DNA of 58,201 nucleotides from Acidobacteria bacterium Ga0077534. Lineage in GTDB: Bacteria; Acidobacteriota; Blastocatellia; Pyrinomonadales; Pyrinomonadaceae. The stretch covers positions 1 to 58,201 of the forward strand of contig LNEI01000007.1 of assembly GCA_001464455.1 (NCBI GenBank), in the 5' to 3' direction. Of this stretch, positions 8,599 through 16,492 are shown piece by piece. The notes beneath the pieces were generated by a model. The model saw nothing but the letters and a program-made list of their open reading frames with translations, was not told the origin of the DNA and did not search any database. A program made the translations under genes and the position numbers. Numbering within the stretch: the stretch's first letter is position 1; each line of letters opens with the position of its first letter.

Positions 8599-9873
8599 AT
8601 GTTGCTCGATATTTCCCCGCTCCGAACCTCGAGGGACTATCGGCTCTTGTTCTTTGGCCAGCTGATCTCGTTTTTTGGCTCGATGATGACTTTTATCGTC
8701 GTGCCGTGGCAGATGTATCAGTTGACCGGGTCGTCGGCGATGGTCGGATATATTTATCTGGCTGAGTTTGTGCCGATGGTCTGCCTCGCCTTTGTCGGCG
8801 GGGCACTGGCCGACTATTTCGATAAGAGAAAACTGTTAAGGATTTCCGAAATGGGTCAGGGGGCAGGTTCTTTGATCCTGCTCATCAACGCCTTATCGCC
8901 GCAGCCCCAGGTATGGATCCTTTTTGTATGCGTGGCACTTCACGCAGGCCTCGCGGCTGTTCAGCGTCCCGCTTTTGAAGCCTTTATCCAAAAGGTGGTC
9001 CCGCCGGAAATGATGACCGCGGTGATGGCTTTGAACTCGATCCGGTGGAGCCTTGGGGCGATAATTAGCCCGGCTATCGCGGGGATCATTGCGGTTTCTC
9101 TGGGGCCGGCTGCCGCTTACGCCATCGATCTCGTAACTTTTGCAGGAACGATCTATGCGGTCTACGCCATTTCGGCGGTTGCTCCGCCGGAGAATGCCGA
9201 AAAACCGAGTTTTCAGGGGATCAAGCGGGCCTGGAAGTACGCATTTTCACGAAAAGAGCTGCTCGGAACATACTTCGTGGATATTGCCGCGATGTTCTTT
9301 GCGATGCCTCAGGCTCTTTATCCCGCATTAGCTGTTTATTACGGTGCCCAATACGTCGGATTTTTCCCGGCTGCCATCGCCCTCGGGGCCTTGGTCGCAA
9401 GCCTCACTTCGGGATGGACGAGGAATATTCATCGCCACGGACTTTTCGTAACAGTTGCGGCGCTGCTATGGGGCGTTGCTATCATATTTTTCGGGCTTGT
9501 TGATTCGATAATTCCGGCGCTGTTTTTTCTGTTCGCCGCGGGATTCTTTGATATGGTTTCTGGTATCTTTCGCGGGGCGATCTGGAATCAGACGATACCC
9601 AATTACCTTCGCGGGCGTCTAGCGAGTATCGAAATGATGAGCTACCTGACCGGGCCGATGCTTGGTAGTGCGAAAATGGGGATCGTAGCTGAAGTTTTCA
9701 GCGTCAAGATAGCTCTCGTTTCCGGTGGCATATTGTGTGTCGCGTCGGTCGCCGGTGCCGCGTTGCTTTTGCCAAAATTCCTTACGTATGATGGCCGCGA
9801 TGGCGTGAAGCAGAAAGAGATAGAAGAGGCTGAAAGAGCCGAAATGTCACGACTGAGCGAAGCCGAGTTTTAG
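8599..9873 (+). CDS. MFS transporter (enterobactin-exporter EntS-like / MFS_3)
   Basis: This 424-residue inner-membrane protein has about twelve hydrophobic helices. It shows the N-terminal family pattern 'LRTSRDYRLLFFGQLIS' and the loop 2-3 MFS motif 'GGALADYFDKRKLL', then 'QRPAFEAFIQKVVP' and 'SIRWSLGAIISPAIAG', features of the DUF894/MFS_3 group that includes the siderophore exporter EntS. Substrate unknown. The C-terminal tail is long and charged. Two tandem copies of 'tttccgctgac' lie just upstream (about 8540-8561). Confidence 0.88.
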   Translation: MLLDISPLRTSRDYRLLFFGQLISFFGSMMTFIVVPWQMYQLTGSSAMVGYIYLAEFVPMVCLAFVGGALADYFDKRKLLRISEMGQGAGSLILLINALSPQPQVWILFVCVALHAGLAAVQRPAFEAFIQKVVPPEMMTAVMALNSIRWSLGAIISPAIAGIIAVSLGPAAAYAIDLVTFAGTIYAVYAISAVAPPENAEKPSFQGIKRAWKYAFSRKELLGTYFVDIAAMFFAMPQALYPALAVYYGAQYVGFFPAAIALGALVASLTSGWTRNIHRHGLFVTVAALLWGVAIIFFGLVDSIIPALFFLFAAGFFDMVSGIFRGAIWNQTIPNYLRGRLASIEMMSYLTGPMLGSAKMGIVAEVFSVKIALVSGGILCVASVAGAALLLPKFLTYDGRDGVKQKEIEEAERAEMSRLSEAEF

Positions 9874-9905
9874 CGAGTTAAAGGGGAATAGTTTATTCTC
9901 GTTTT

Positions 9906-10211
9906 ATGCCAATTCTACGAAAACGTGAGATCGAAAATCTCGAACAATTAAGCGGCGAGGAACTAGAGGCTTTTCTCGACTTGCTTCCCGCCGCCCAGCA
10001 TACGATCAGTGAACTTATTGATTTTGTCGAGGACGAGCTTTATGATGCCGAATGCAACCATAGCCTGCAGTTTTCGATGCGTTATATGATGGAAAATCGG
10101 CTCGATTTTGGCAAAATAACCTCGTGGCTCAACAACAACGGCGGTTACTGTGACTGCAAGGTCCTCGCCGAGATCGCCCCGATATGGCGGGCTAAATTTG
10201 GAGACGATTAG
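9906..10211 (+). CDS. DUF2695-like small cysteine-containing protein
   Basis: A 101-residue cytoplasmic protein with no signal peptide. The C-terminal half 'ECNHSLQFSMRYM ... WLNNNGGYCDCKVLAEI' has the spacing of DUF2695 proteins (C-x-H followed by GGYCDCxVL). These residues look like a metal site (C51, H53, C80, C82 approximately). It ends two bases before the next start, so the two genes are probably co-transcribed. A TATTCT element at 9894-9899 ends six bases before the ATG, so the transcript may be leaderless. Function unknown. Confidence 0.7.
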   Translation: MPILRKREIENLEQLSGEELEAFLDLLPAAQHTISELIDFVEDELYDAECNHSLQFSMRYMMENRLDFGKITSWLNNNGGYCDCKVLAEIAPIWRAKFGDD

Positions 10212-10212
10212 T

Positions 10213-10743
10213 ATGAAGATGAAGTTATTTGTGGCCTTGGTCATCATATGTTGGACAGGTGCGGTGTACGGTCAGAGTCCGAAAACGATGAGTATCAAGG
10301 TATTCTTCTCCAACGAGAAATTGAATCCGAATATAGATGACTGCAACAAGGTGTTTCCCGTCACACGCACGATCCCGAAAACGTCGGCCGTTGCCAAAGC
10401 AGCACTCGAAGAGCTGTTCAAGGGCGTGACCAAGGACGAGGAAGCGAAAGGTTACGGAAGCATTCCCACGGCCGAGTCTAACGGCATCCTCAAGAGCCTA
10501 AACGTCAAAAACGGGGCTGCTTACGTGAACTTTACGAACCGTGTCCTCGAACAGATGGGTACCGCCACAACCAGCTGCGGCGGTGGACAGTACTTCGGAA
10601 TGATCGAGAAAACCCTCACTCAATTCCCAACGATCAAGAGGGTCTACTACGCCGTCGAAGGCAACACAAACGAGTTCTACGAATGGGTCCAGGTCGGAGA
10701 ATGTCCGCACGGACGGCATTGTCGTTCCACGAACTTCAAGTAG
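10213..10743 (+). CDS. Exported GerMN-domain protein
   Basis: The true start is the ATG at 10213, directly after the upstream stop. It begins a signal peptide (MKMKLFVALVIICW...VYGQ). The mature part reads as one GerMN domain: 'IKVFFSNEKLN', 'VFPVTRTIP', 'AKAALEELFKGVTKDEEAKGY', 'SIPTAESNGILKSLNVKNG' and 'AYVNFTNRV'. The domain is known from Bacillus GerM and many lipoproteins that bind cell-wall or ligand targets. No lipobox cysteine is visible. Four cysteines remain in the mature part. It ends six bases from the convergent uvrA stop. Confidence 0.82.
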   Translation: MKMKLFVALVIICWTGAVYGQSPKTMSIKVFFSNEKLNPNIDDCNKVFPVTRTIPKTSAVAKAALEELFKGVTKDEEAKGYGSIPTAESNGILKSLNVKNGAAYVNFTNRVLEQMGTATTSCGGGQYFGMIEKTLTQFPTIKRVYYAVEGNTNEFYEWVQVGECPHGRHCRSTNFK

Positions 10744-10748
10744 AGAAT

Positions 10749-13712
10749 CTACTTCAAATAAGTTTTCAAATATCTGCCCGTATGCGACGCCTCGCATACT
10801 GCAACCTCTTCCGGTGTTCCGGTTGCTACTATGTGGCCGCCGCCGACACCGCCTTCGGGGCCGAGGTCGATGATGTGGTCGGCGGTTTTGATGACGTCCA
10901 TGTTGTGCTCGATGACGAGGACGCTGCCGCCGTTGTCGATCAGTGCCCGGAATGCTGTCAGCAGCTTGTTAATGTCATCGAAATGCAGTCCGGTCGTTGG
11001 CTCATCGAAGATGAAGAGCGTCTGCGAGCTAGTCTTCTGAGCGAGATGCGAAGCGAGCTTAACGCGCTGAGCTTCGCCGCCCGAGAGCGTCGTCGCCGAC
11101 TGTCCGAGCCTAAGATACCCTAAGCCAACCGAATCCAGCACTTTCAATCGCGATACGATCTTGGAGACGTCCTTAAAAAAGAGTATCGCTTCGCGGATGG
11201 TCAACTGCAGGGCTTCGTGGATGTTCTTTCCCTTGTATTTTATGTCCAGGATCTCCTGCTTAAATCTCATTCCGCGACAGTCTTCGCACGTCAACTCAAC
11301 GTCGGCCAGGAACTGCATCTCGATCGTCACGGTGCCGCTGCCCTGACATATCTCGCAGCGACCGCCGGGGACGTTGAACGAGAAATGTGACGGGTTAAAG
11401 CCCTTGGTCTTTGCTCCGTTTGTTGTCGAAAAGACCTCGCGGATCGCGTCGTATGCTTTGATATATGTGACCGGGTTGGAGCGCGGAGTTCGGCCGATCG
11501 GTGATTGGTCGACGAGGATGATGTCGTCGATATTGTCGCCGCCCGTGATCTCCTTGAAAAAGCCGACCGGAGCGTTCCATTCGCCCCGCTGTTTCTTGAG
11601 ACCTGCGTAAAGTACGTCGTGGACGAGCGTTGACTTGCCCGAGCCGGAAACGCCGGTGATACAAGCGAGCATGTCCAGCGGGATCTCGACCGAGACGTTG
11701 TTCAAATTATGCTCACGGGCACCGATGATCTCGATCTTTCGCTTAGTTGCCTTGCGGCGTGACAGCGGAACCTTGATCTCGGCGTCGCCGCGTAAATACT
11801 TGGCGGTAAGCGAGGTTTCGCTTTTCAGAAGCTTTTTAAAGTTACCCTCGAAAACGATCTCGCCTCCGTGCTCGCCCGCGTTTGGGCCGATGTCGATGAT
11901 ATTATCGGCGGCACGCATGGTTTCCTCGTCGTGCTCAACGACGATCAGCGTGTTGCCGATGTCGCGGAGGTTTTCGAGGATCTTGATCAGCCGTGAATTA
12001 TCACGTGGATGCAGGCCGATGCTCGGTTCATCGAGGACGTATAGCGTGCCGACGAGCAGGGAACCGAGGTTGGTCGCTAGCTGGATTCGCTGAGCCTCGC
12101 CGCCGGAGAGAGTCGCCGCGAGACGGCCGAGCGTTAGGTAATCGAGACCGACCTCGACAAGGAATTTGAGCCTGCGGCGTATCTCGAGCAGTACCTTATC
12201 GGCGATCTTTGCACGTTCGGGTGTTAATTCGAGCTTCTCGAAAAACGTGAATGCATCTGCCACCGACATCTCAACGATCTCAGGCAGCGAGCGATTGCCG
12301 ATCTTTACGTCGCGAGCCTCTTGGCGGAGTCGCTGGCCGTCGCAAGCGGGGCATTTTGTGTAGCCGCGAAACTTTGCTAGAAAAACGCGGACGTGGAGTT
12401 TGTATTTTTTAGTTTCGAGAAACTGAAAAAAGCCCTTGATGCCTCGCCAGCCTTCGTCGCCGTAGATGATGCAGTTCTGCTGATAATCGGGAAGGTCGAC
12501 GTAAGGCGTATTGATTTCAATATTTGCCGATGCAGCGTATCGCAACAGCTCTTTTTGAAGCGACGCATAAGCGGGACGCGTAAACGGCTCGACCGCACCT
12601 TCCTTCAGAGATTTGAGCGGATTCGGGATAACGAGCCCATAATCGATGCCGATCGTGTTGCCAAAACCCTGACAGGTCTTACACGCACCTGCGGGGGAAT
12701 TGAAGCTGAAGAGGTGCGGTTCGGGTTCTTCGTATCGGGTGCCGTCGTATTTGCAGACAAAACCGTCAGAGAACTTGAGGAGACGAGGCGTTCTGTCGGT
12801 CGTGGGTGAGATTTTGGTGGGTGACGTCACTGCCCCACCCGCTACCGCAGGTGGTACCGACTCGGAGCCTGTGCCGCCTGATGCGACCTGGATCACCGCC
12901 GCATGGCCCTCGCGAAAGCAAATCTCGAGCGAATCGACCAAACGCTGTCTGATGTCCGCAGAAACCGCCAGCCGGTCAACGAGAGCAAAGGTGTTATCAA
13001 AATCGTCAAACGTGTAATCCTCAGGTTTTTGCAGCTCAACGATTTCGCCGTTGCGAAACAGCCGCGTGATGCCCTGCTGCATTAGGGACATGACCATCGC
13101 ACCGGTGCTAAGGGCTTTGTCCGTCGATTTCGTCTTCTTTGCCCGAGCCGCACGGACGGTTTCACGAGCCAGCTCGTCCTGGATCGGGAAAAGTACGTAA
13201 AATCTGGTCTTTTCCGGAAGTTCCGCGAGAATTTCGTCAGCGGCTGACTCCGGGGAGTCTTTCTTCACTTCGCGGCCGCATTTATGACAGATCGTGGTTC
13301 CTGCACGGGCGAAGAGGAGACGTAGGTAGTCGTATATCTCGGTCTGCGTGGCAACGGTCGAACGCGGATTTTTGGTCGAATTCTTTTGCCTGATCGCGAT
13401 CGCCGGTGAGATGCCGGTGATCTCGTCGACATCAGGTTTGTCCATCCGTTCGAGAAATTGCCGTGCGTATGCTGAGAGCGACTCGACATAACGCCGCTGG
13501 CCCTCTGCATAAAGCGTTTCAAAAGCAAACGAAGATTTCCCCGAACCCGACACGCCGGTCACGACCGTCAGCTTATTGATAGGAAGCGAGACCGAGATAT
13601 TTTTCAGGTTATGAACCCGGGCTCCGCGTACCTCGATCTTTTCCTCTTCCTTTTGTTTAGTACCTTGCATAGATGCCTTTCCGTCCGCTGTCGCAAACCT
13701 CGATTTTACCAT
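10749..13712 (-). CDS. uvrA: Excinuclease ABC subunit A UvrA
   Basis: UvrA is the damage-recognition ATPase of nucleotide excision repair. Two ABC ATPase modules are clear: Walker A 'GVSGSGKS' at residues 53-60 and again near 690, with 'LSGGEAQR' signatures and 'DEPSIGLHP' / 'DEPTTGLHF' Walker B regions. The zinc-binding 'CHKCG' and the C-terminal '[10 protein letters not shown] ... CEDCRGMRF' are present. The middle zinc finger keeps only one half: '[15 protein letters not shown]' lacks the second cysteine of the first pair, as in Bacteroidetes-type UvrA. At residues about 277-306 a Gly/Pro-rich insert ('[16 protein letters not shown]') interrupts the protein. The start may be M15 ([11 protein letters not shown]). 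Confidence 0.96.
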   Translation of the reverse strand: MVKSRFATADGKASMQGTKQKEEEKIEVRGARVHNLKNISVSLPINKLTVVTGVSGSGKSSFAFETLYAEGQRRYVESLSAYARQFLERMDKPDVDEITGISPAIAIRQKNSTKNPRSTVATQTEIYDYLRLLFARAGTTICHKCGREVKKDSPESAADEILAELPEKTRFYVLFPIQDELARETVRAARAKKTKSTDKALSTGAMVMSLMQQGITRLFRNGEIVELQKPEDYTFDDFDNTFALVDRLAVSADIRQRLVDSLEICFREGHAAVIQVASGGTGSESVPPAVAGGAVTSPTKISPTTDRTPRLLKFSDGFVCKYDGTRYEEPEPHLFSFNSPAGACKTCQGFGNTIGIDYGLVIPNPLKSLKEGAVEPFTRPAYASLQKELLRYAASANIEINTPYVDLPDYQQNCIIYGDEGWRGIKGFFQFLETKKYKLHVRVFLAKFRGYTKCPACDGQRLRQEARDVKIGNRSLPEIVEMSVADAFTFFEKLELTPERAKIADKVLLEIRRRLKFLVEVGLDYLTLGRLAATLSGGEAQRIQLATNLGSLLVGTLYVLDEPSIGLHPRDNSRLIKILENLRDIGNTLIVVEHDEETMRAADNIIDIGPNAGEHGGEIVFEGNFKKLLKSETSLTAKYLRGDAEIKVPLSRRKATKRKIEIIGAREHNLNNVSVEIPLDMLACITGVSGSGKSTLVHDVLYAGLKKQRGEWNAPVGFFKEITGGDNIDDIILVDQSPIGRTPRSNPVTYIKAYDAIREVFSTTNGAKTKGFNPSHFSFNVPGGRCEICQGSGTVTIEMQFLADVELTCEDCRGMRFKQEILDIKYKGKNIHEALQLTIREAILFFKDVSKIVSRLKVLDSVGLGYLRLGQSATTLSGGEAQRVKLASHLAQKTSSQTLFIFDEPTTGLHFDDINKLLTAFRALIDNGGSVLVIEHNMDVIKTADHIIDLGPEGGVGGGHIVATGTPEEVAVCEASHTGRYLKTYLK
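12795..12880. repeat. In-frame repeat-like insertion inside uvrA
   Basis: The stretch encodes the Gly/Pro-rich insert at UvrA residues about 277-306, at a place where homologues have a short loop. It contains a small palindromic unit, CCACC-10 bases-GGTGG (12836-12855), typical of dispersed REP-like units. The peptide it encodes is low in complexity and has no counterpart in E. coli UvrA. Only one copy is seen in this window, so calling it a dispersed repeat is inference. Confidence 0.4.
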
Positions 13713-14051
13713 CCGAACCGCCTTCCATTCGAACTGGAACGGGTCTGCGTAGGGAATATGCTTATTTATGCTTACGCGACGCGGAGTCGAACCGTCGGTA
13801 AACCGTTGAGCACAAACCGGTTACTGAAATATCCTCCGTTTGTCCCATTTCCCACCACCTCAGCGCGCGCAACTTTCTGACACGTTTAGGCATCCGGTTG
13901 CGTATCTTTTCTCATGCAGAAAGTCATATTCATCATCATACTAAGTGTATCATAAAATGTTGCAAATATTATGTGTGAAACATCGTGTTCAGCGAAGGTT
14001 GCAAAGCGTGTAAGCCGGACGCAGAGCGATTGCCTTGCCTGTTCCGGAAGG
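13713..14051. other. Intergenic region upstream of uvrA, no gene recognised
   Basis: About 340 bases between the uvrA start and the terminator of the next minus-strand gene. It should hold the uvrA promoter and any LexA/damage control site, but I could not identify a convincing one. It contains an AT-rich core (about 13915-13980), a hairpin CGACG/CGTCG near 13793-13815, and short overlapping reading frames with no family resemblance. A 'GGTTCGACTCC' tRNA-like T-arm on the minus strand has no cloverleaf around it. Confidence 0.5.
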
Positions 14052-14081
14052 AAAGAAAAGGGAACGCGGAAGCATTCCCTT
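14052..14081 (-). terminator. Probable Rho-independent terminator
   Basis: A 7-bp stem (14058-14064 AAGGGAA with 14075-14081 TTCCCTT, 10-base loop) is followed on the minus strand by TTCTTTCC. It sits about 30 bases past the stop of the metal-binding exported protein gene. Confidence 0.5.
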
Positions 14082-14112
14082 AAAACGGTCACTCAGATAG
14101 ATTACTTCACTG

Positions 14113-14913
14113 CTAAAGGCTGCAAGAGCTTTTCGCCGCTTTTCCGGCAAGCGGGGAAACAAATAGAACGTTGGCCAGCGGAGCGTCCATCAGTTGGGTG
14201 GCCGGATGAGGAGGTTCCGCTCTGACAAGGAAAACATCCCATGCCCAGCGCCCCAACTGAGCCCCTCTTTTGTCTTTAACCTTTGCTCGATATTTGAACT
14301 GGTTGCCGTGCTCATCGGTTCGCCTGGAGGTCTTGAAGCCCAGATCGATCGACTTCAATCCGACTTGCTTGAGAGTTTTTAACTCATTTGCCTCGGACAA
14401 ACCGTTTTGATTCAGATCCTGCCAAAGCCGCAGCGAATCAAAGACTGCATCGTCCTTTGTGATCTCACCGTCAGCGTTTCCACCGCTGGCAACGGTATCG
14501 AAAACCCCGAGGGCGGCAAATCCATTGGTTTCAACAGTCGTGGGGCGAGGCTGAGAAGTATAGTTACCGAAAAGCTCTGTTCCGTTATCGACTATCCCAT
14601 TGCCGTTTCGGTCGAGAGCAAGCCACGCGTCGTCCGTTCCGACAGCGGTCCAACTTAAACGCTCACTGATGCCGTCCGAATTTATGTCGAAATTGACGCC
14701 ATTAGCCGCGTTCGTTAGTTCGAACCCGTCACCGTTTACATCGACGATTATCGGAGAAGATGGCCAACCAGTTACCACCATCCGCACAGCAACCAGTAGT
14801 TCCCCATCCGCACCACCGCCAAACACCATCACATTGCGGCCCCATCCCATGCTCCGCCTGACACACGGACTCTTCGTCGTCGATACAGTTCGAGTCCACG
14901 CAGGGCATTTCAC
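14113..14913 (-). CDS. C-terminal part of a frame-disrupted exported protein (EF-hand/VCBS-like domain)
   Basis: The native protein sequence here begins at about 'SPIIVDVNGDGFELT' (near 14757) and continues with 'GVNFDINSDG', 'WLALDRNGNGIVDNGTELF', 'GEITKDDAVFDSLRLWQDLNQNGLS' and 'GRWAWDVFLV'. The repeated DxNxDG loops look like calcium-binding EF-hand/dockerin-like sites, a domain often found at the end of secreted acidobacterial proteins. The residues before that (MKCPAWTRTV...) are the out-of-frame shadow of the upstream half, so the listed start at 14913 is not the true one. This frame and the one starting at 15553 overlap and look like a single gene broken by a one-base shift at about 14755-14790. 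Confidence 0.7.
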   Translation of the reverse strand: MKCPAWTRTVSTTKSPCVRRSMGWGRNVMVFGGGADGELLVAVRMVVTGWPSSPIIVDVNGDGFELTNAANGVNFDINSDGISERLSWTAVGTDDAWLALDRNGNGIVDNGTELFGNYTSQPRPTTVETNGFAALGVFDTVASGGNADGEITKDDAVFDSLRLWQDLNQNGLSEANELKTLKQVGLKSIDLGFKTSRRTDEHGNQFKYRAKVKDKRGAQLGRWAWDVFLVRAEPPHPATQLMDAPLANVLFVSPLAGKAAKSSCSL

Positions 14914-15553
14914 ACAACTCCGTCGCTCCGGGATTTATGGCGGCGATGGTATCATCACAATCTCCGTCACATGCCCCGTCGCCGCAATTGGCATAACATT
15001 TAGTGTACCCGTCTTCGTCCTCATCCCGACAATCCGGCGTTGGAGAAGGCGTCGGAGTTGGAGTGGGTGTCGGCGTTGTTTCTTCTTCGCAATTATCTCC
15101 TATTTCTGCAACTATGCCATCGCCGAAGGGCCTCTCATCCTCTCCACATCCATTGCAATAATGTCTGGCAATCTGACGGGAAGTGTTTCCGGTGTAGTAG
15201 CAACTATTGGATGGGGAGACATTGGCACGAGCTTCTTGTGCATTGACGCTCCAAGATCCGAAACCGTTTGTGTTTACATCCCAACCGAAATCGTATTTTG
15301 GATTACAGGCTGTTGGCGGCGTTGCCCCGTTCCATTGACCGCTCGACTGTAGGTAGACTCCGGAACGAGTGTAGCCATCGGTCCACCAAATCGTAAAATA
15401 TCTCGTGAAGGAATATGTTTGCCCCGGATCTTGATTAGCAGGGGTATATTGGTATGAGTCTGCCTGAGCAGTGTCACCGCAAACTGCCCAAACAAGACCC
15501 GCCCCAAACAAAACTAATAATATTGCAAGAGGTAAGTAAGCGGGGGATTTCAT
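14729..15553 (-). CDS. N-terminal part of the same frame-disrupted exported protein (MopE-like metal-binding motif)
   Basis: It starts with a signal peptide (MKSPAYLPLAILLVLFGAGLVWA). A unique domain of about 130 residues with paired cysteines follows, then a Thr-Pro linker (TPTPTPTPTPSPTP). Next comes a putative metal-binding motif 'CRDEDEDGYTKCYANCGDG ... DCDDTIAAINPGATELC', the pattern seen in MopE-type and other 'DCDD...PGA.E.C' surface proteins. After 'GCCADGGNW' the frame runs into nonsense and stops, while the sensible continuation lies in the other frame. The ATG overlaps the stop of the upstream gene by four bases (ATGA), so the two are one operon. With the frame restored the protein would be about 480 residues. 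Confidence 0.72.
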   Translation of the reverse strand: MKSPAYLPLAILLVLFGAGLVWAVCGDTAQADSYQYTPANQDPGQTYSFTRYFTIWWTDGYTRSGVYLQSSGQWNGATPPTACNPKYDFGWDVNTNGFGSWSVNAQEARANVSPSNSCYYTGNTSRQIARHYCNGCGEDERPFGDGIVAEIGDNCEEETTPTPTPTPTPSPTPDCRDEDEDGYTKCYANCGDGACDGDCDDTIAAINPGATELCEMPCVDSNCIDDEESVCQAEHGMGPQCDGVWRWCGWGTTGCCADGGNWLAIFSDNRRCKR

Positions 15554-16050
15554 TCTGGATCAACCCTCCTGCCTTTATTCTTAAGGGTTTGCTCAACAAG
15601 TTTTTTTAGTTCTTTTACCGCCTCCGGCTCCCCGACGGAACTACCGTCGCTGTAAATCACCGCATTAATACGCAATGGCATTCCAGTCTTAAAATTCCCA
15701 ATAGGAACTTCGATCGCAAACTCCGCGTTCGGTTTAGCTAGTGGACCAGTTTCATCGGATAAGCTAACTCGGCTAAACGCATCCGCATGTTTTTCGTTGC
15801 CCGACTCAGCCGTAAAGGCAATTATCTCCTTGTCAGCATTGTTCTTTAAGAGAATTATGGCATTTGCCTCCGAACGGTTACGTTCTCGATCCTTAAATTG
15901 AGTATCCAAAACCTGAATTTGATCTGAGGTGGAGATTACGGAGGGCATGCGGAAGGACTCCTTCTGAGTTTGTCCGAGTACCATCGTCCCGATGCTAACA
16001 CCCAGAACACCGAACCCAAATACACTTAAAGTGATTATCTTTTTTTTCAT
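15550..16050 (-). CDS. Small exported protein of unknown function
   Basis: The start at 16050 is chosen because AAGGAA lies just upstream and a signal peptide begins there (MKKKIITLSVFGFGVLGVSIGTMVLGQ). The frame stays open for 91 more codons upstream, but those come from a 17-bp tandem repeat and have no protein character. The 166-residue product has a mature part with a beta-rich central region ('EANAIILLKNNADKEIIAFT', 'FAIEVPIGNFKTGMPLRINAVIYSDG') and a lysine-rich helical tail. I do not recognise a family. It is translationally coupled to the downstream metal-binding exported protein. The nine-copy repeat in its upstream region suggests unusual regulation. Confidence 0.72.
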   Translation of the reverse strand: MKKKIITLSVFGFGVLGVSIGTMVLGQTQKESFRMPSVISTSDQIQVLDTQFKDRERNRSEANAIILLKNNADKEIIAFTAESGNEKHADAFSRVSLSDETGPLAKPNAEFAIEVPIGNFKTGMPLRINAVIYSDGSSVGEPEAVKELKKLVEQTLKNKGRRVDPE

Positions 16051-16139
16051 TTCTTTCCTTGGAACTCTCGCGGGAGAGCGGGAATGTCTTGCGACAGAAA
16101 GGCTGTTCGTCTTAGGAGGCAAAACAACCGGGAATGTTG

Positions 16140-16286
16140 TTCGTGACGAATTGTTGTTCGTGACGAATTGTTGTTCGTGACGAATTGTTGTTCGTGACGA
16201 ATCGTTGTTCGTGACGAATTGTTGTTCGTGACGAATTGTTGTTCGTGACGAATTGTTATTCGTGACGAATTGTTGTTCGTGACGAA
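16140..16286. repeat. Nine-copy 17-bp tandem repeat of a palindromic unit
   Basis: The unit TTCGTGACGAATTGTTG is repeated at an exact 17-bp period; the core TTCGT-G-ACGAA begins at 16140, 16157, 16174, 16191, 16208, 16225, 16242, 16259 and 16276. Only two single-base variants occur outside the core (16203 and 16258). Each core is a perfect inverted repeat around one central base. The array begins 90 bases upstream of the start codon of the small exported protein and covers its probable leader or promoter. Confidence 0.95.
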
Positions 16287-16359
16287 TTGTTCTGCTTATA
16301 TACCAAATTGCGGTGATTGTCAATGCATGAACTCGGAATGTTGGAAGGGGAAATGGGTT

Positions 16360-16460
16360 CCGTCATGCAATTTTGCAATTCGTCGTTTTCTTTTGATTCC
16401 GCCTTCGTCGAGATTGTCCGTAATCAGCAAGGATCAGCGAAATGCAAGATTGCATGACGG
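16360..16460. repeat. 101-bp element with 21-bp inverted ends
   Basis: The left arm (16360-16380, starting CCGTCATGCAATTTTGC) and the right arm (16440-16460, ending GATTGCATGACGG) are reverse complements with two mismatches out of 21, separated by 59 bases. The similarity extends weakly outward. It sits in the gap between the 17-bp array and the MBL hydrolase gene. It could be a long hairpin, an attachment site of a lost element or a miniature transposon. No target duplication is obvious. Confidence 0.55.
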
Positions 16461-16492
16461 CCACTTTCCTCCGAAGCCGAGAGGCCCTTCTG

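Noticed and set aside
13775-13815. tRNA-like T-arm 'GGTTCGACTCC' on the minus strand
   Set aside because: The flanking bases do not form a 5-bp T-stem, an acceptor stem or an anticodon arm, so no cloverleaf can be drawn.
13971-14225. 84-codon plus-strand frame with CxxC-like motifs
   Set aside because: It overlaps the end of the metal-binding protein gene and its terminator on the other strand, and no start signal is visible.
16140-16286. CRISPR array
   Set aside because: There are no spacers: units follow each other at 17 bp with constant sequence, and no cas genes are present.
16051-16323. N-terminal extension of the small exported protein through the 17-bp repeats
   Set aside because: The extension is only the tandem repeat read in one super-frame (17 is not a multiple of three). 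The signal peptide and AAGGAA site mark the start at 16050.
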